Shown: positions 47,501-60,236 of the stretch, one piece after another
How positions within the stretch are numbered: the stretch's first letter is position 1
Layout of the letters: every line of letters begins with the position of its first letter
Source of the DNA: Arctopsyche grandis
Lineage: Eukaryota > Arthropoda > Insecta > Trichoptera > Hydropsychidae
Assembly: GCF_051622035.1 (NCBI RefSeq)
Contig: NC_135355.1
Location: 29,358,986-29,422,985 of the forward strand
Direction: 5' to 3'
DNA length: 64,000 bases
The notes under the pieces: generated by a model
The model's input: the letters and a program-made list of their open reading frames with translations, nothing else
What the model was told of the DNA's origin: nothing
The model's database searches: none
Made by a program: the position numbers and the translations under genes

Positions 47501-47788
47501 TGTTTTGTTAACACCTTGCAGTTTAATATTTTATTCATTTAAATGTAAGCACAAATCACTTTTCCAGCATAAAAATTGTTTAAACTTGCCACGATAAAAT
47601 AATAAACGATTGTCTTACCTAAACGATTGATTGTCTATTTTGTTATTTGATTTGATCTTGGGAAACATTTGATAATTAATAAAACGAAATAAATTAATAA
47701 TTCACAGAAATCGTTCGCGTGCCATTCAAATTCTCAAACGTGCCACTTCGGGCACGCGTGTCCTAGGTTTGCCATCTCTGCTCTATAA

Positions 47789-50700
47789 TTATGAAAATAA
47801 TATTCGTTTCAACTATTTCTCTTAACAGGAGGCAATTTTGAATTCTGCCTCAGGGCGACACATACGTACGTACATACATATGTATGGTCTCGGGATGTCA
47901 TTGTTTAGCAATGACCTAAAAAGGAACGGAGAGGAAAGAGTAGATATCCAACTTAATGTGGGAGACAAATGTCAAGTGCTTACATACACTATGTAGGTCA
48001 TTTACGATACTTAGGAAGGGAATTTTTATATTTAGGAGATAAAATGAGAATATGTCGATAATCTCGTCATCTAGAATTTGAACGAATTTACTTATCTACT
48101 TTATTATACATTTGTACTTATAGATGTATAGATGTATAGTTAATATTTCTTACAAAATTCCAAAATTAAGCTCTTATAGAATGAAGACAAACAGACACAC
48201 ATGGTATTCATAGTGTACTTCATTATTTTTTACATCAATACAGTATAAAACGAGTACGACCAGCATCCGGTCTCTTTTCTTACATCGAAGACGTGTGTCC
48301 GTAGACACGAGAAGTTCTTTTACATTGGAACAGAGTTAGATTACATCTTTATGGCATGGTATTTTAATTCTATTCATTGCACACGACATAATAGCGTCAT
48401 GTGCATCTGCATATGCGTGCACTAAGCTCTGATATAGACGTTTCTCCGCGTGCACGCAAATTGTACTTAGGTATTTAGAACTACATATGTATAATATGAA
48501 CGTATGTATTAGAAAGCAATACAAAAGTATTGGGTTCACGTTGGAAATAATAGGCTTGATGTATTGCGAATGCATGCGTACTTAGAGTGCTACCCAAGAG
48601 AAGCCAGAAGAAACCTAGAAGGATCGAGTAGGTAAGCTGGAGCAAATTGCACTGCAAAATTCACAAAAATTTACACAAATTTCAATCTCGGATAATGGAA
48701 AAGAGTTAATTCATAATTTTATTTCACATCCTGTCAAAACTCTTTAATTGGGGAGCTTCCACTCTCCACTAGAGGGTATCTCTGCAATATTTTTACTCTA
48801 CTCCAATCGTATTTCACGTGCGAACATGCGTCGTTTTAATGGCGAATAAAACCAATTACACATGTTTTGAAAACAGTTGCGTAATATCAGACGTACGAGT
48901 TATCGGACGCAACAATCTGCATATTCCACACATTTCGATTGTAAAACAGTCGACTTTCCAAACACAGGAAATGGATCAAGGTAGAATCGTCATTATACAT
49001 TTTAGCATTTGTAATAAATAAACCTGATTAGACGTTTATACGATATAAATAAATTGGTAGATAATTAATTTTCGACAATATTCAGATGCTCCAAATAAAA
49101 ATACACACAATATGCATATGTGTATTATACATATTAATATACGATGCCATTGAGGTGGATTTACATACATATATGTATTGCATTGATATACATATGTACC
49201 TACGTAGTCGAAATTTTCAAGGATGCCTAGTAAGGCCTTAGAAATTTCTAGTTATGGATGGTTTAAATTACAAATTTCATTGAAATTACAAATTTTATGG
49301 AGTGAAAGCTTTCTCGCCAAGATTTTTTTGGGAAACTAAACGTTTAAATGACGTTCCTCCAAATTTCTGGTGAAGCTAGAAACTTGAGCTCGAACTTGCT
49401 TTCATTGGAATCTGAAACATTACAGCTTGAACTAATTTGTTTTTATCAAAACCTTTTGGATCACTTTTCACAATAAGTTTTTTCCTATATTATCAGAATA
49501 TTTAACCATTTACTAGAGTACATAGTACATACATACGTCAATTGATGAAATATAATAAATCTCAATATAAGTAACACTGAACAACAAAATAATTTACCGG
49601 AGCGAAAACTATTCAATCTTTACTAAGTTTATCCCGCTGAATTCGAATTTGACAATGATTTTTGTTGGCTTGCTCTCGTTTAACAGATATGAGCGTTTAA
49701 AAAAATGTGCAATTTTTACAGATTTTTGCAGTCTAATTCAAAATATAGTATTAATGTGGTAAAAGTGAGTGTTGAAATCAATATTGAAATGCTTTTTTAA
49801 ATTGATTGTGGTTTTTTTATTGCCTTGAAATACTTATAATTAATTATCTAGCGAATTAAAAAAGTCAAAAATATATTTTTTACAAATTTGCTAATTTTTG
49901 GTAATCATTGTCATATTCGAATTTAGTAGGTCAAACATTGATACAAGAATTATTCTTGATTTTTTTCGTGAAGAGCACACATGATTAAGGGGTTGAAAAA
50001 AATAGTGGAAGAAAAATCGAACAGGGTAAACTGCCACTTCCGATTGACGGATGCTTACCAAATTTTATAAATAACTTGGTATTAAACTTAAACTTCTAGA
50101 TATGAAATTTCAGTTTAGTTAACTAAAAGGTTTCTGAGAAAAACATAAAAAACCTCGATTCTCTAGAGTAAAAGTACTACTTCCGGTTCAGGTAAAAATA
50201 TTAGGTTATAAAGATTATAATTTCCATTAAAAAAATTGCAGTCCAATTTGGTTTGGGAGATAATTTAATTAAAAAACATAAAAGAGGACACCTATAACGG
50301 GAGGAAAAAAATTACGTCGTTTGATAAGAATTTCAGTTACCAATACCAAGTTTCAGTTCGATAGGACTAACGGTGTTCAAAAATCCCAAAAATTCACAGA
50401 CACACACACACACACATTTCGAATCAGTCAAAATATCGAGTTCGAATTTTCGCATGATCACAAAACTTCTATTGTTACTACGTACATATTATAGATAAAG
50501 TAAAAACGTCATTTTTTTTTGTTGCTCATTGTAATCATTGGATTTCTTCATTTTAACACTCGCCACCATCTTACGATGTCTCATATACAATAAGACACAG
50601 AATCTGATACTTTTAACTTAGAATTAAAAATTGACGTCGGTTAAGACTAGGCAATAATTAAATTTATTCTCTTTTCTCAAAGATTCGGGTAACAGACAGA

Positions 50701-53539
50701 GTTTTTGATTTTTTTTGTGATAAAATGCACCATGCACTTTCTATCTGCAAAATTCTAGTGTCGGTTATTAACGTAATTGAACTATGTATAATGTCATAAA
50801 TAATATTTTATAAGGAGACTGCTCGTAAAAACGCGAACATCCATTGGGTCAACGCACGAATGCAATTTGTTGCCAGCAGGTGCGACGAGAAATTGTCAGA
50901 CAAGTCAAGGAGATCTGGTTATCACTGATGTGCTTCTCGTTAAAAACTTGGCCGGTTTCGGTCTCAATATTCTCCTCACACATTCACATTCAAAATGTAA
51001 ACTAAATCAAATGCACCGGAAATGATATATGGCGACATTTGCTTTTACTTTGCTCATAGTTAGAAATGGAAAGTCAACTAATTGAGACGCACTCACATTA
51101 TCACACCACCAGTATTATTCTTTAGCGAAATAAATCTATCGAGAAAGGTGTGCATTCTGAATATTCAGAAACATATTAAAAATGGGTACATTTTAAAATT
51201 TAACGGCAATTATAGCACGACACGACTGAAAAGAAAGTTCAACTATGCCCATACAGCTCATTCTCTAATCGGCCATTGTTAATAATAATATGACGTGTGT
51301 GCGCACAAAATAATGCACAAGTTCATTGTGACCGGTAAAAGTGAAAACATATTCCACGTTCACTACTAAAGGCTCTGTAATTATGCATTCCAAATTTGAA
51401 ACAAAATGAAAAGTGTTATAGATATTTTGATATTTCCAACTATGTACATATAACTATACAATAAGTGCCAGATGAAAATCACAATGAAACTAAGAATAGC
51501 CTTGTAAAAAGAAACCTTCTACGGTGTAAGTGTCAGTATCATGATATAATATACCAAATTTGGTGATTCAAAATTAAAAATTGTAAAATTGAAAACAAAC
51601 TAACATAACGTCGAGAGGATGAGGCTAGACATATTATGCATGGGGCCGGAGCGAGTGTTTTTTTCATACATCTTTTTATTAAGAATAATTTAGATTTTTT
51701 TACTATTTAAAAAAACAAAGGCTCAATATTCAGCTATTGCTGTTTAATTGGGTCGATTATGATATGTTTTGACTGATAAATGAGATTTCAAATTCGCCGT
51801 TTTGACGCACGATACAACGCAGTGACCATTTTGTATGGCGGAAGCGTTCTTTCCAGAAAATCCTTTTCTGTTTTTTTTCATGTTCCCATGATTATTTTGA
51901 AAACAAAAGTCGTTGAAAGCTTCCTTGGGTATATCCATAATTTGAACATGAAAAATGCTGAATAAATTAACGAACATTTATAAATATAAGCAGGCCAAAA
52001 TGTCATGTTTTATGTACTATGTTTATGAACGTATTCAAACTGTCACTTAAAAAAATAAAAATAAATATAATGAAGTAAAAATGAATGCTAATATTTTTAG
52101 ATGCTAAAAATTAAGGCTTTTGCAATATTTTTGCATACAAATTATAATGCAACAAGACTGAATGTTTAGCATTTTTTTGAAAACAATTTGGAAACATTTT
52201 GATCTTTTATGTCGACGCGCCTATTGAAGATTGAATATTGTTAACCTAAGTCAAGTGTGATTACATTTTGTAATATGCATGGATAAGCAAGTACATACAA
52301 TATATGCTACATTACATACATACATTCGTGTATTTTTGTAAAACTCGTAAAATATAATTCAAAGATTTGTTTTATTAGCCTTATAGACCTTTGAAAAATA
52401 TATGATTTGACTTCGTTTCATATTGCAAAAATATCGCCCTAAAATGCCTCTATGTAAAAAATTTATGACGCAACATTTTCTCGATGTATTTTAGGTGCAC
52501 TTTAGCAAAACTATTGTGCAACTAACAACAGTTCTAATGAAAAATAACATTTACTTAAGTAGAACGTTTTGATTTTTTTAATGATTCAACAAATTTGCGG
52601 AAACAAAATAAAATGCTGACCATCTGCAGAAGAGTTGCAGGCAAGTTGACTAGAAGCAGATACCACAACCGTATGGAGACACGTGTAAATCTTCCGCATT
52701 GCACACAGACAGCTCTCGCTGTTTTCACAAAGTGCAGCAAATGCGCACTTCTACATACTGTAATCACATACCATTATTGTCCTATATATTAAATAACGTA
52801 ATAATTTATAATGTTTTAAGAAGAATATCGTATTTTCCTGTTTTTCAGTCGAAAATAGTTACGCGAGCACTTTGGCCACTTAGGGTATTTTGTATATGAA
52901 ACGTTTAAATCGACCTTAATTTCCAGTACATTTACTGTTGTCAGATAACGTTAAATTGAATGCGTTCGAAGACATGACGATTGGTAAAATTTGACCTACA
53001 TATTTGGTCAATGTTTGCCGGTTCTGTATTTTTGTAAGGGAACGGAGAAAGTAAAGATGAGCTACTACCGGCGGGTCACTTGTGTATGTTACTAGAGAGG
53101 CAGCTTCCGATGACCGATAAACGATCGGTCACGTTTCTGACCAGATAGTTATTGGCTGGTTGTAAGATTATGTTTCAAAATCGAGCTAACACATTCCCAT
53201 GGTGCGGAGAATTGGACGGCGCAGCGGTCCCACGAAGAAATGCATGGATTTGCACAATAAATTGCCGGTTGTGTTTCAAAACGGCTACGAAAATGATATG
53301 CAGAGAGACAAAAGCATTTTCACTTCGGCATACGGGCTAATTTATGTCTATTCATGAGTGATTGTGCAAGCATTTCAGCAGCCAATAATCATGAGAACGG
53401 AGAATATTCAAATCACGATGTGACATTATATGTATTTGAGTATACAGATTAAAATAGCAAAAAAAAACAGATTTTTACTCAGGCGTATGCAAGATTATTG
53501 TTCAAAGATGCACATATAGATAGTTTTACACATGCAAAA
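47789..53539. other. Long region without recognised gene
   Basis: Only the (CA)n/dispersed repeat at 50398-50505 was identified. Frames at 48818-49021, 51744-51977, 52555-52792 and 53152-53340 are short and unmatched. Confidence 0.5.
50398..50505. repeat. (CA)n and dispersed repeat shared with hAT element A interior
   Basis: CACACACACACACAC followed by ATCGAGTTCGAATTTTCGCA, ATGATCACAAAACTTC and ATTGTTACTACGTACATAT, found again at 8030-8112. Confidence 0.65.
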
Positions 53540-53700
53540 AAACGCTGGCATGTTTACTCTGTACCGTCGCGATTCTTCCCAAAAATAGCTGCCTAGAGAG
53601 TTTTCGCTGATATTTTATCTTTGTATTGACCATAGGTTTGACAATAGTCAATTATGGTGATTACTATATTTGAAGAAATGTACGAGAAACTTGTGGAAAT
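53540..53700. repeat. Family 2 element, internal fragment
   Basis: Inverted relative of copy A: CTAGAGAGTTTTCGCTGATA then TTTGAAGAAATGTACGAGAA. No termini. Lies just upstream of the full-length RTE. Confidence 0.55.
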
Positions 53701-53893
53701 AATAAGATCGTACGAATTAACACTGACACGAATACACGCTTATCACAGCTGGGGTTCAACCTATGCGTGCCGTGCCTCACTTTTGAGTATGTCCTACCAT
53801 AAGTAAGTCGCTATTCTCTAGTTTGGGTCGCTATTCTGTATTCGCTAGTTTGGGATTTTATTTTAGGTGCTAGTATGCTATATACATACTAGC

Positions 53894-56800
53894 GGAGTTC
53901 GGTCTTTCGTGTCATGTGAGGAGGACGTGCTTCTGCGTTCCTCCCGCTATTACTCGCTTAAACCCGGCTATTGCACGAAATTTAACTTAACCATCTAATC
54001 ACTTATTTTACTAATTGCATCCTAGTATAATTTATGTGTAAAAATAAACAGCAAATCGGTCGTAAAAAGCGGTTTTATATCAGTTATTTCGAAAAATTTT
54101 GTGCTAATTTTTGTGTCAAATCGGTGTCAAACGAGATACATCTCCCTACCTGAATACAAAAAAAGGGTCCTTCGCCAGCCAAGTCGGTCCCACAGAAGCA
54201 ATAAATCTTCCACATAATTGCTTCCAGCCAAAAATCTTTAACGAACTTTACTTAATAGAATAATAGCAAACAGAAACGGTGTTTCCCAACTGTCTATCAG
54301 TTCTTTTTCATATTTAAATTATATTAAAGTAATTCGTGTAATTTTATATACTTTACTAAAGTTATTATTAAAATATTAAATTGCAAACCGCACTCACATA
54401 TATAAATCCGTTGTCTCCAAAGAGGCGTCTCACGATAAAGATCTGTAAAAAAGTAGTATAACAATTGCTAATCTATTATTATCATAACTAACTACTTTCA
54501 CTTACAAAGTAACCCTGTTAAATGGCATGTAATAACTCATAAGTGATCCAAGTGATACCTAGAATGACTATATGTCAAAGCTGACCACAGAGAAGAGTTT
54601 ATGGCGGTAAGAACTCACTCCTTGAATGGAAATCTCTCTCAAGTACCGCCTTTTTCTCAACACATCTTGGATAAATGCGAGAAAAATAATATCCAAACCT
54701 CCAACAAGGTAAGAGTGACGATGGATGATAGCTTAGCTAATAGAAACCTGTATTTAGCCACGTACAATGTAAGAACGTTATCGAGTGAAGGAAGTGTGCT
54801 TGCATTAGAGAATGAACTAGAAAGTATCAAATGGGATTTAGTAGGACTTAGCGAAGTAAGACGAAAACAGGAAAACCAAATAATCCTAAAAAGTGGTAAC
54901 TGTCTCTACTGGAGAGGGCTACCAAATGGTAGAATAGGAGGAGTAGGGTTTCTTATCAATAAGAGAATAGAAAGAAATATTATAGAAATAAACGACATAT
55001 CGGAACGTATATGCTATGTAGTATTAAGAATCTCGAGCAGGTACACTTGTCAAATCTTCCAAGTGTACGCCCCCACATCTAGCCACCCAGACGAGGAAAT
55101 AGAAGACTTCTACGAAAAACTACAGGGCGCATACGATAATAGCCGCCACCACTTTAAAATAATCATGGGCGACTTTAACGCAAAAATAGGACAAAAGGCA
55201 AACACAGAAAGAGCAGTAGGCAATTTTGGTACCGGCCAAAGAAACGACAGAGGCGATCGCCTCATAGAATTCGCAGAACACAACAGGCTCTTCATCACTA
55301 ATTCATTTTTCAGGAAAAACACCAACAATAAGTGGACTTGGGAGAGTCCTAAAGGAGACAGAAACGAGATCGATTTCATCCTAACAAATGCCCTGCACTC
55401 CGTTAAAGACGTTAGTGTTTTAAGTAAAGTAGATATAGGCAGCGATCACAGATTAGTCCGTGCCAAGATGGCCATTAATATAAATTGCGAACGTAGGAAA
55501 TTAATAAAAGGATGCAGTAACTCTCCAGATTTCGCTCAACTAAGGTCTAGGAAAAAGGAATTCGAACTCGAACTTGGAAATCGATACGGGAAATTAAACC
55601 CAGAAGCAGACATCGAGGAATTGAACACTGTAATTAGTTCGGTTCTAACCTCAACAGGTAAGAAATTAGGTGGTTTCAGGAAACAGATTAAATTAAGCAA
55701 AATTTCAGCGGAAACAAAAAACCTAATTAAGCATAAAAGGAATTTAGATAGGGATAATAATAAGCAAGAATACAATCTAGTAAATAAGGAAATTAAGAAG
55801 AGAATAGTCAGGGATGTCAGGGATTTTAACAGCAAGCTAATAGAAAATACCATTAAGAATAACCGTAGCCTGAAAAAGTGCAAACAGGATCTTTTCTTAG
55901 GCAAAAACCAAATGATCGCAATCAGATCAGAGAGCGGAGTAATAATTAGGAATAGAGAAGAAATCATAGACAGAGTTTACACGTTCTATGCAAAACTATA
56001 CGAGAACGACAACGGCCAATTCCCCACTCTGGAATCGACACACGGCCAAAGGGTTCCTGCAGTATTGCCTAGCGAAGTAGAGGCCGCGCTAAAAACTGCA
56101 AAGAATGGTAAAACCCCAGGGGAAGATAATATTCCCATCGACTTACTAAAATGTGGCGGCCCCCCCCTAATTAATATCTTAGCTAGGCTTTTCAGCAAAT
56201 GCATCCAGAACCAAGCTATACCAGAAGGATGGAATAACGCAACTATCATTTTAATACACAAAAAAGGCGACAAAAGCGATATCAAGAACTACCGACCCAT
56301 TAGTCTACTTTCAGCGGTCTACAAGCTCTTCACGAAGGTTATTACAGAAAGGCTGAAGAATATCCTCGACGAGAACCAACCTATAGAGCAGGCAGGGTTT
56401 AGGGCAAATTTCAGCACAATGGACCACCTCCAAGTAGTTGGCGAACTAATCGAGCGCGCCAACGAATATCAACGGCCACTGTGCCTAGGTTTCGTCGATT
56501 ATGAGAAAGCCTTCGATACAGTTAGTCATAATGCAGTACTTAACGCTCTAAAAACACAGGGAGTGCCGGAACCCTATGTGGGACTGTTAGCTACAATATA
56601 TAAGAATGCCACAGCTTCAGTTAAAATTTTTTCAGGTACAGATAGATTTAGCATAGGAAAAGGAGTAAGACAAGGAGATACAATCTCGCCCAAGTTATTC
56701 AATGCGGTGCTTGAGGGAGTTTTCAGGAAATTGGATTGGGATACAGCCGGAGTAAGCATCAATGGTCGCTTTTTGAGTCACCTTCGGTTCGCAGACGATA

Positions 56801-57569
56801 TAGTTTTAGTAGCTCGTGATTCAGCTGACCTACTTATCAGACTAACACAGCTGGACAGGGAAAGTAGAAAAGTAGGATTAAAAATTAACGTAGATAAGAC
56901 TAAACTAATGTTCAATAGTTATTGCATGCCTGATAGCATCCCCTTAGATGATAAACCAGTAGAAGTAGTAAATAATTATTTATATTTAGGTCAAATAATT
57001 GACATGTCTGGTAGTAAAAATGAAGAGATAAAGAGACGTATGAAATTGGGGTGGAGTGCATTTGGACGGATGAATGCTGTTTTTAAATCAAAAATGCCAC
57101 TCTGCCTGAAGAAAAGGATCTTTGATCAATGCGTTTTGCCAGTGATGACGTATGGATGTGAAACTTGGACACTGAACGCCAAGATGCAAAATAAAATCCA
57201 ATGCACTCAAAGAAGTATGGAACGCTGTATGCTTGGCATAACGAGGAAAGACAGGAAGCGGAACACGTGGGTGAGAAATATGACAAGGGTAGTGGACATA
57301 GTGGATAGAGTGAAGAGATTGAAATGGCAATGGGCGGGTCACGTAGCTAGGAGGATGGACGAAAGGTGGACAAAAGAAGTGCTTGAATGGTACCCGAGAG
57401 AAGGCAAAAGAGTAAAAGGAAGACCGCAAGGAAGATGGGTGAACGAAATTAGGAAAATGTGCGGAATGAGATGGATGAGTGTTGCGCAAAACAGAGACGA
57501 GTGGAAGCGTGTTGGAGAGGCCTTCATCCAGCAGTGGATGGCGAATGGCTGTAAATGATGATGATGATG
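53894..57569 (+). mobile_element. Full-length RTE-type non-LTR retrotransposon
   Basis: The element is flanked by a perfect 12-bp duplication, ATACATACTAGC, at 53882-53893 and 57570-57581. It has a roughly 0.7-kb 5' untranslated leader, one long ORF (54601-57558), and a 3' end that stops almost immediately after the ORF in a short TGA/ATG microsatellite instead of poly(A). That tail is typical of RTE/BovB-like elements. The combination of an intact ORF, intact TSD and complete tail suggests a recent insertion. Truncated relatives are at 13451-13775, 31016-31160, 41354-41808, 43612-43864 and 59761-60155. Confidence 0.93.
54601..57558 (+). CDS. RTE ORF: APE-type endonuclease plus reverse transcriptase, 985 residues, intact
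   Basis: The N-terminal third is an apurinic-type endonuclease: LATYNVRTL, GLSEVRRK, IMGDFNAKIG (Asp191) and GSDHRLVRA (Asp282-His283). The central part is a reverse transcriptase: KNGKTPGEDNIP, IILIHKKGDKSDIKNYRPIS, QAGFRANFSTMDHL, YEKAFDTVSH, KGVRQGDTISPKLFNAVLEG and the catalytic FADD at residues 730-733. The C-terminal region has TYGCETWTLN, WAGHVARR and GRPQGRWVNEIRKMC, usual in insect RTE-like proteins. No stop or frameshift interrupts it. Target-primed reverse transcription is the known mode of the class. The first ATG at 54601 is used; the in-frame ATG at 54721 lies closer to the endonuclease and could also serve. Confidence 0.93.
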   Translation: MAVRTHSLNGNLSQVPPFSQHILDKCEKNNIQTSNKVRVTMDDSLANRNLYLATYNVRTLSSEGSVLALENELESIKWDLVGLSEVRRKQENQIILKSGNCLYWRGLPNGRIGGVGFLINKRIERNIIEINDISERICYVVLRISSRYTCQIFQVYAPTSSHPDEEIEDFYEKLQGAYDNSRHHFKIIMGDFNAKIGQKANTERAVGNFGTGQRNDRGDRLIEFAEHNRLFITNSFFRKNTNNKWTWESPKGDRNEIDFILTNALHSVKDVSVLSKVDIGSDHRLVRAKMAININCERRKLIKGCSNSPDFAQLRSRKKEFELELGNRYGKLNPEADIEELNTVISSVLTSTGKKLGGFRKQIKLSKISAETKNLIKHKRNLDRDNNKQEYNLVNKEIKKRIVRDVRDFNSKLIENTIKNNRSLKKCKQDLFLGKNQMIAIRSESGVIIRNREEIIDRVYTFYAKLYENDNGQFPTLESTHGQRVPAVLPSEVEAALKTAKNGKTPGEDNIPIDLLKCGGPPLINILARLFSKCIQNQAIPEGWNNATIILIHKKGDKSDIKNYRPISLLSAVYKLFTKVITERLKNILDENQPIEQAGFRANFSTMDHLQVVGELIERANEYQRPLCLGFVDYEKAFDTVSHNAVLNALKTQGVPEPYVGLLATIYKNATASVKIFSGTDRFSIGKGVRQGDTISPKLFNAVLEGVFRKLDWDTAGVSINGRFLSHLRFADDIVLVARDSADLLIRLTQLDRESRKVGLKINVDKTKLMFNSYCMPDSIPLDDKPVEVVNNYLYLGQIIDMSGSKNEEIKRRMKLGWSAFGRMNAVFKSKMPLCLKKRIFDQCVLPVMTYGCETWTLNAKMQNKIQCTQRSMERCMLGITRKDRKRNTWVRNMTRVVDIVDRVKRLKWQWAGHVARRMDERWTKEVLEWYPREGKRVKGRPQGRWVNEIRKMCGMRWMSVAQNRDEWKRVGEAFIQQWMANGCK

Positions 57570-57951
57570 ATACATACTAGCAATTAAAAGCACATTTTAC
57601 CATTAAAAAATTACATTAAATGAAAACCAGTAGATAACCAGCAATTAGTAATTTTTTTGTCGTGAAATTTTAAAATATGTATATATTAATTTATGCATTG
57701 CACTGTTTGGGAAAGTTCAACGCAAGATGATTTTATGGTGAACGGGTTTGATTAGGACGTGGTGCGCTAAGTTGAAATCAGATATTACAGATAGAATTGA
57801 GAAATACGGCGTTGGAGAAAGTTGTTCATATTTTAGATTTCGTCAAATGGTAAACATAATTTTCGAGTCGAATATTATCACCGATAATACATATAATAAA
57901 TATATTTTTTGGTATAAGAAAACTATTGACTATTGGAAGAAGACTTTTTAA

Positions 57952-58241
57952 GGCGAACACACCGAATCGAGCGGCACGGACACGGTCTTGGTCTCCTGTG
58001 GTGAAAATACCTCAGGGTTTTTTTTGACAACTTTCGACAGGTTTCTCCTACATTTCTTCAAATATGGGAATCATCGATCACTGTCAAACCTACATACATA
58101 TGTCAATACAAGGATTTTAGGCGTTAGGCGTTAGGATTTTTGGGTGTGATAGCATAGATTATGCATGCTAGCGTGTTTTTTACATGTGCAAAACTAACTA
58201 AAAAAAAAAACACGTGCCACTTGCCTCTATGTGTCTGCACC
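57952..58241. mobile_element. Inverted-repeat element family 2, copy B (290 bp)
   Basis: Left AAGGCGAACACACCGAATCG, right GTGTCTGCACCTTTAA. It includes TCTCCTACATTTCTTCAAAT and ATCGATCACTGTCAA. A short, uninterrupted version that shows where copy C was split. Confidence 0.68.
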
Positions 58242-59760
58242 TTTAAGCATGTGATGATCTACTCACATACATAAAGTGCTTATCTTAAACAGTGACCACA
58301 TTATTTTCAAATAAATCTTTGCCCCAGCTTATTCTCAGAAATTGTTTCTTCGACTAGTTACCTGTATTCCACCAACCAAGGTAAGTTATTTCATAATGTC
58401 TACTTTACATACAGGAATTCGTTTTAGGATGTTATGTTCAAAACCTATGTCTTTAACCTCACGTATTGTCTAATCTTAACTATTTGAACGCACGTTTCAT
58501 TCTTAAACACTCTATAAGTTATCAAGTTATCTCTAATTATTTATTAGACTTTCAATTTCTTTATTGTTTCAATACTCTACAATAATGAGTTTTTAATACT
58601 TTTGTTATTTAAGACGATACAGTCCTGTTTAAATCCAAAGTATTATTTTTAATAATCTTTATTGGTGAATTTGTATTTGTCTCATGACCCGTGTAACCCT
58701 CAAATATTATTATCACCTTAATTAAGATCCGTATAGTAAAATATGTGCATCCACTCAATGGTGTCTCGATACACTCAAGAGCATACATAAATCAAGTACT
58801 AAAACTGTCTTATGCATAGATGTTACTTTGTAATCTTAATTAATTTGTTGTTTAGCCAAAAGTATGTCAAAATTATCATTCTTATTGTATAAATACTCAT
58901 GTTAGTTCTATTGAACTTCGCTTAAACTGCCATGCTTGAAACTGTAGCTAGGAATTTGTGCTATAATTCGAGACTGGTTTCATGCATCTCAAAACGTGTC
59001 TACAAAAATATTGTATAGGATAAAAACTGCTCTTTGGGAAATATAATATAAACATTTGAGAATTATGTACATATGTATATAATTTTTGCCATCTCCTACT
59101 CGTCCCCGTAATAAGGATGAGAATAAGAAAGTTAAATGAAAACTATTAGTTATATGATCTTTTTGATTTATGAGAATCGAAAATCTGGCTCACTAAACGC
59201 TAATTTATTACGAAGTGAAGACGGCCCTGACACGGCATTAGTGTAATCAACATAAAACAATGGCCGCTAAGTGCTAAGAAGAATGCGCCTCGTGATTTTT
59301 TCCGTCGATGACGTACACTTGCACTAAAAATGACGAATATTTACGATGAATATTAACGAATGCAAACGAAAATACTGTCAAATAAATCGAATTCAGATGA
59401 TGTGAAATAATAATTTGTATATTGGATGACCAGTGGAGTGAAAGTGACCGACGGACATGTAAGGGAATGTGTTGAATTCGCGCGCGCAAGGTGCGTGACC
59501 AGCTATGCACCATACAATTAGAAATTACACCGGAAGACTGATTCCTCAGCTCACTGTCCTTTCATCATATCGTATATTCGGTCATTCCCCGAAGAGAGTC
59601 CTTTCACCGTTACAAAGTCGTATTGCGTGGGACTAAGTCATGTGTGGGACTATTTATTGAGGTCTATCTCAATTTCAAAAATTCATTTTTGAAATGTGAT
59701 GCATACATATCGTATGAATACACTATATACAGAAACCCTAATATATGTATGTACATGTGT
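58242..59760. other. Unassigned AT-rich DNA
   Basis: No gene or repeat recognised. Confidence 0.5.
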
Positions 59761-60155
59761 AGATGCGACCCTGGGCATTGAACGCTAGAATGCTGCATAA
59801 AGTTCAGTGCAAATGCTGTATGCTTGGCACAATAAGGAGAGATAGAAAACGAAATACGTGGATTATAAGTATGACAAAAATGTGGCTGATTTAATGGTGA
59901 GGGTAAAGAGATTGAAATGGTAATGGGCTGGTCACGTAGCTAGAAAAACGGACGATAGATGGACAAAAAAAGCGCTCGAATGGTTCTCATGGAATGTAAA
60001 AGAGTGCAAGGAAGGCCACAGAGGAGATGAAATCAGAAAAAAAATGTATGGGATGAGATCGATGAGACTTGCTCAAAACAGAAAAGAATACATGCGACGA
60101 ATTGAGGAAGTCTCCATCCAGCAGTGGATGGTGAATGGATGTGAATGATGTTGAT
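59761..60155 (+). mobile_element. Old, diverged 5'-truncated RTE copy
   Basis: Parallel to the RTE 3' end from the CETWTLNA segment to CCAGCAGTGGATGGTGAATG, followed by a decayed TGATG tail. It is more diverged than the other copies and has several frameshifts. Confidence 0.78.
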
Positions 60156-60236
60156 GATAATGATTGGCATTTTACTCTGATAACGGGGCTTTGAGCAAAA
60201 TTTTACAGAAGTATAAATATGTATATGCAATCAGAA

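Larger units (their letters stand above)
45546..47780 (-). mobile_element. hAT element C, split by a non-LTR retrotransposon
   Basis: Ends CAGGGATGGCGAACCT and AGGTTTGCCATCTCTG are imperfect inverted repeats. Flanks CCCTATGA (45538-45545) and CTCTATAA (47781-47788) agree at 6 of 8 with only transitions between them. It encloses a hAT transposase C-terminal remnant and the retrotransposon fragment at 46448-47500. Confidence 0.83.

Noticed and set aside
51744..51977. 77-residue minus frame with Cys/His pattern as a zinc-finger fragment
   Set aside because: Spacing of Cys and His does not fit a C2H2 or BED finger; left unassigned.
57083..57593. Minus-strand frames of 67-133 residues over the RTE 3' end
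   Set aside because: Antisense shadows of the RTE reverse-transcriptase ORF; similar Ser/Pro/His-rich shadows appear over each truncated copy (13238-13795, 41333-41789, 43641-43988).
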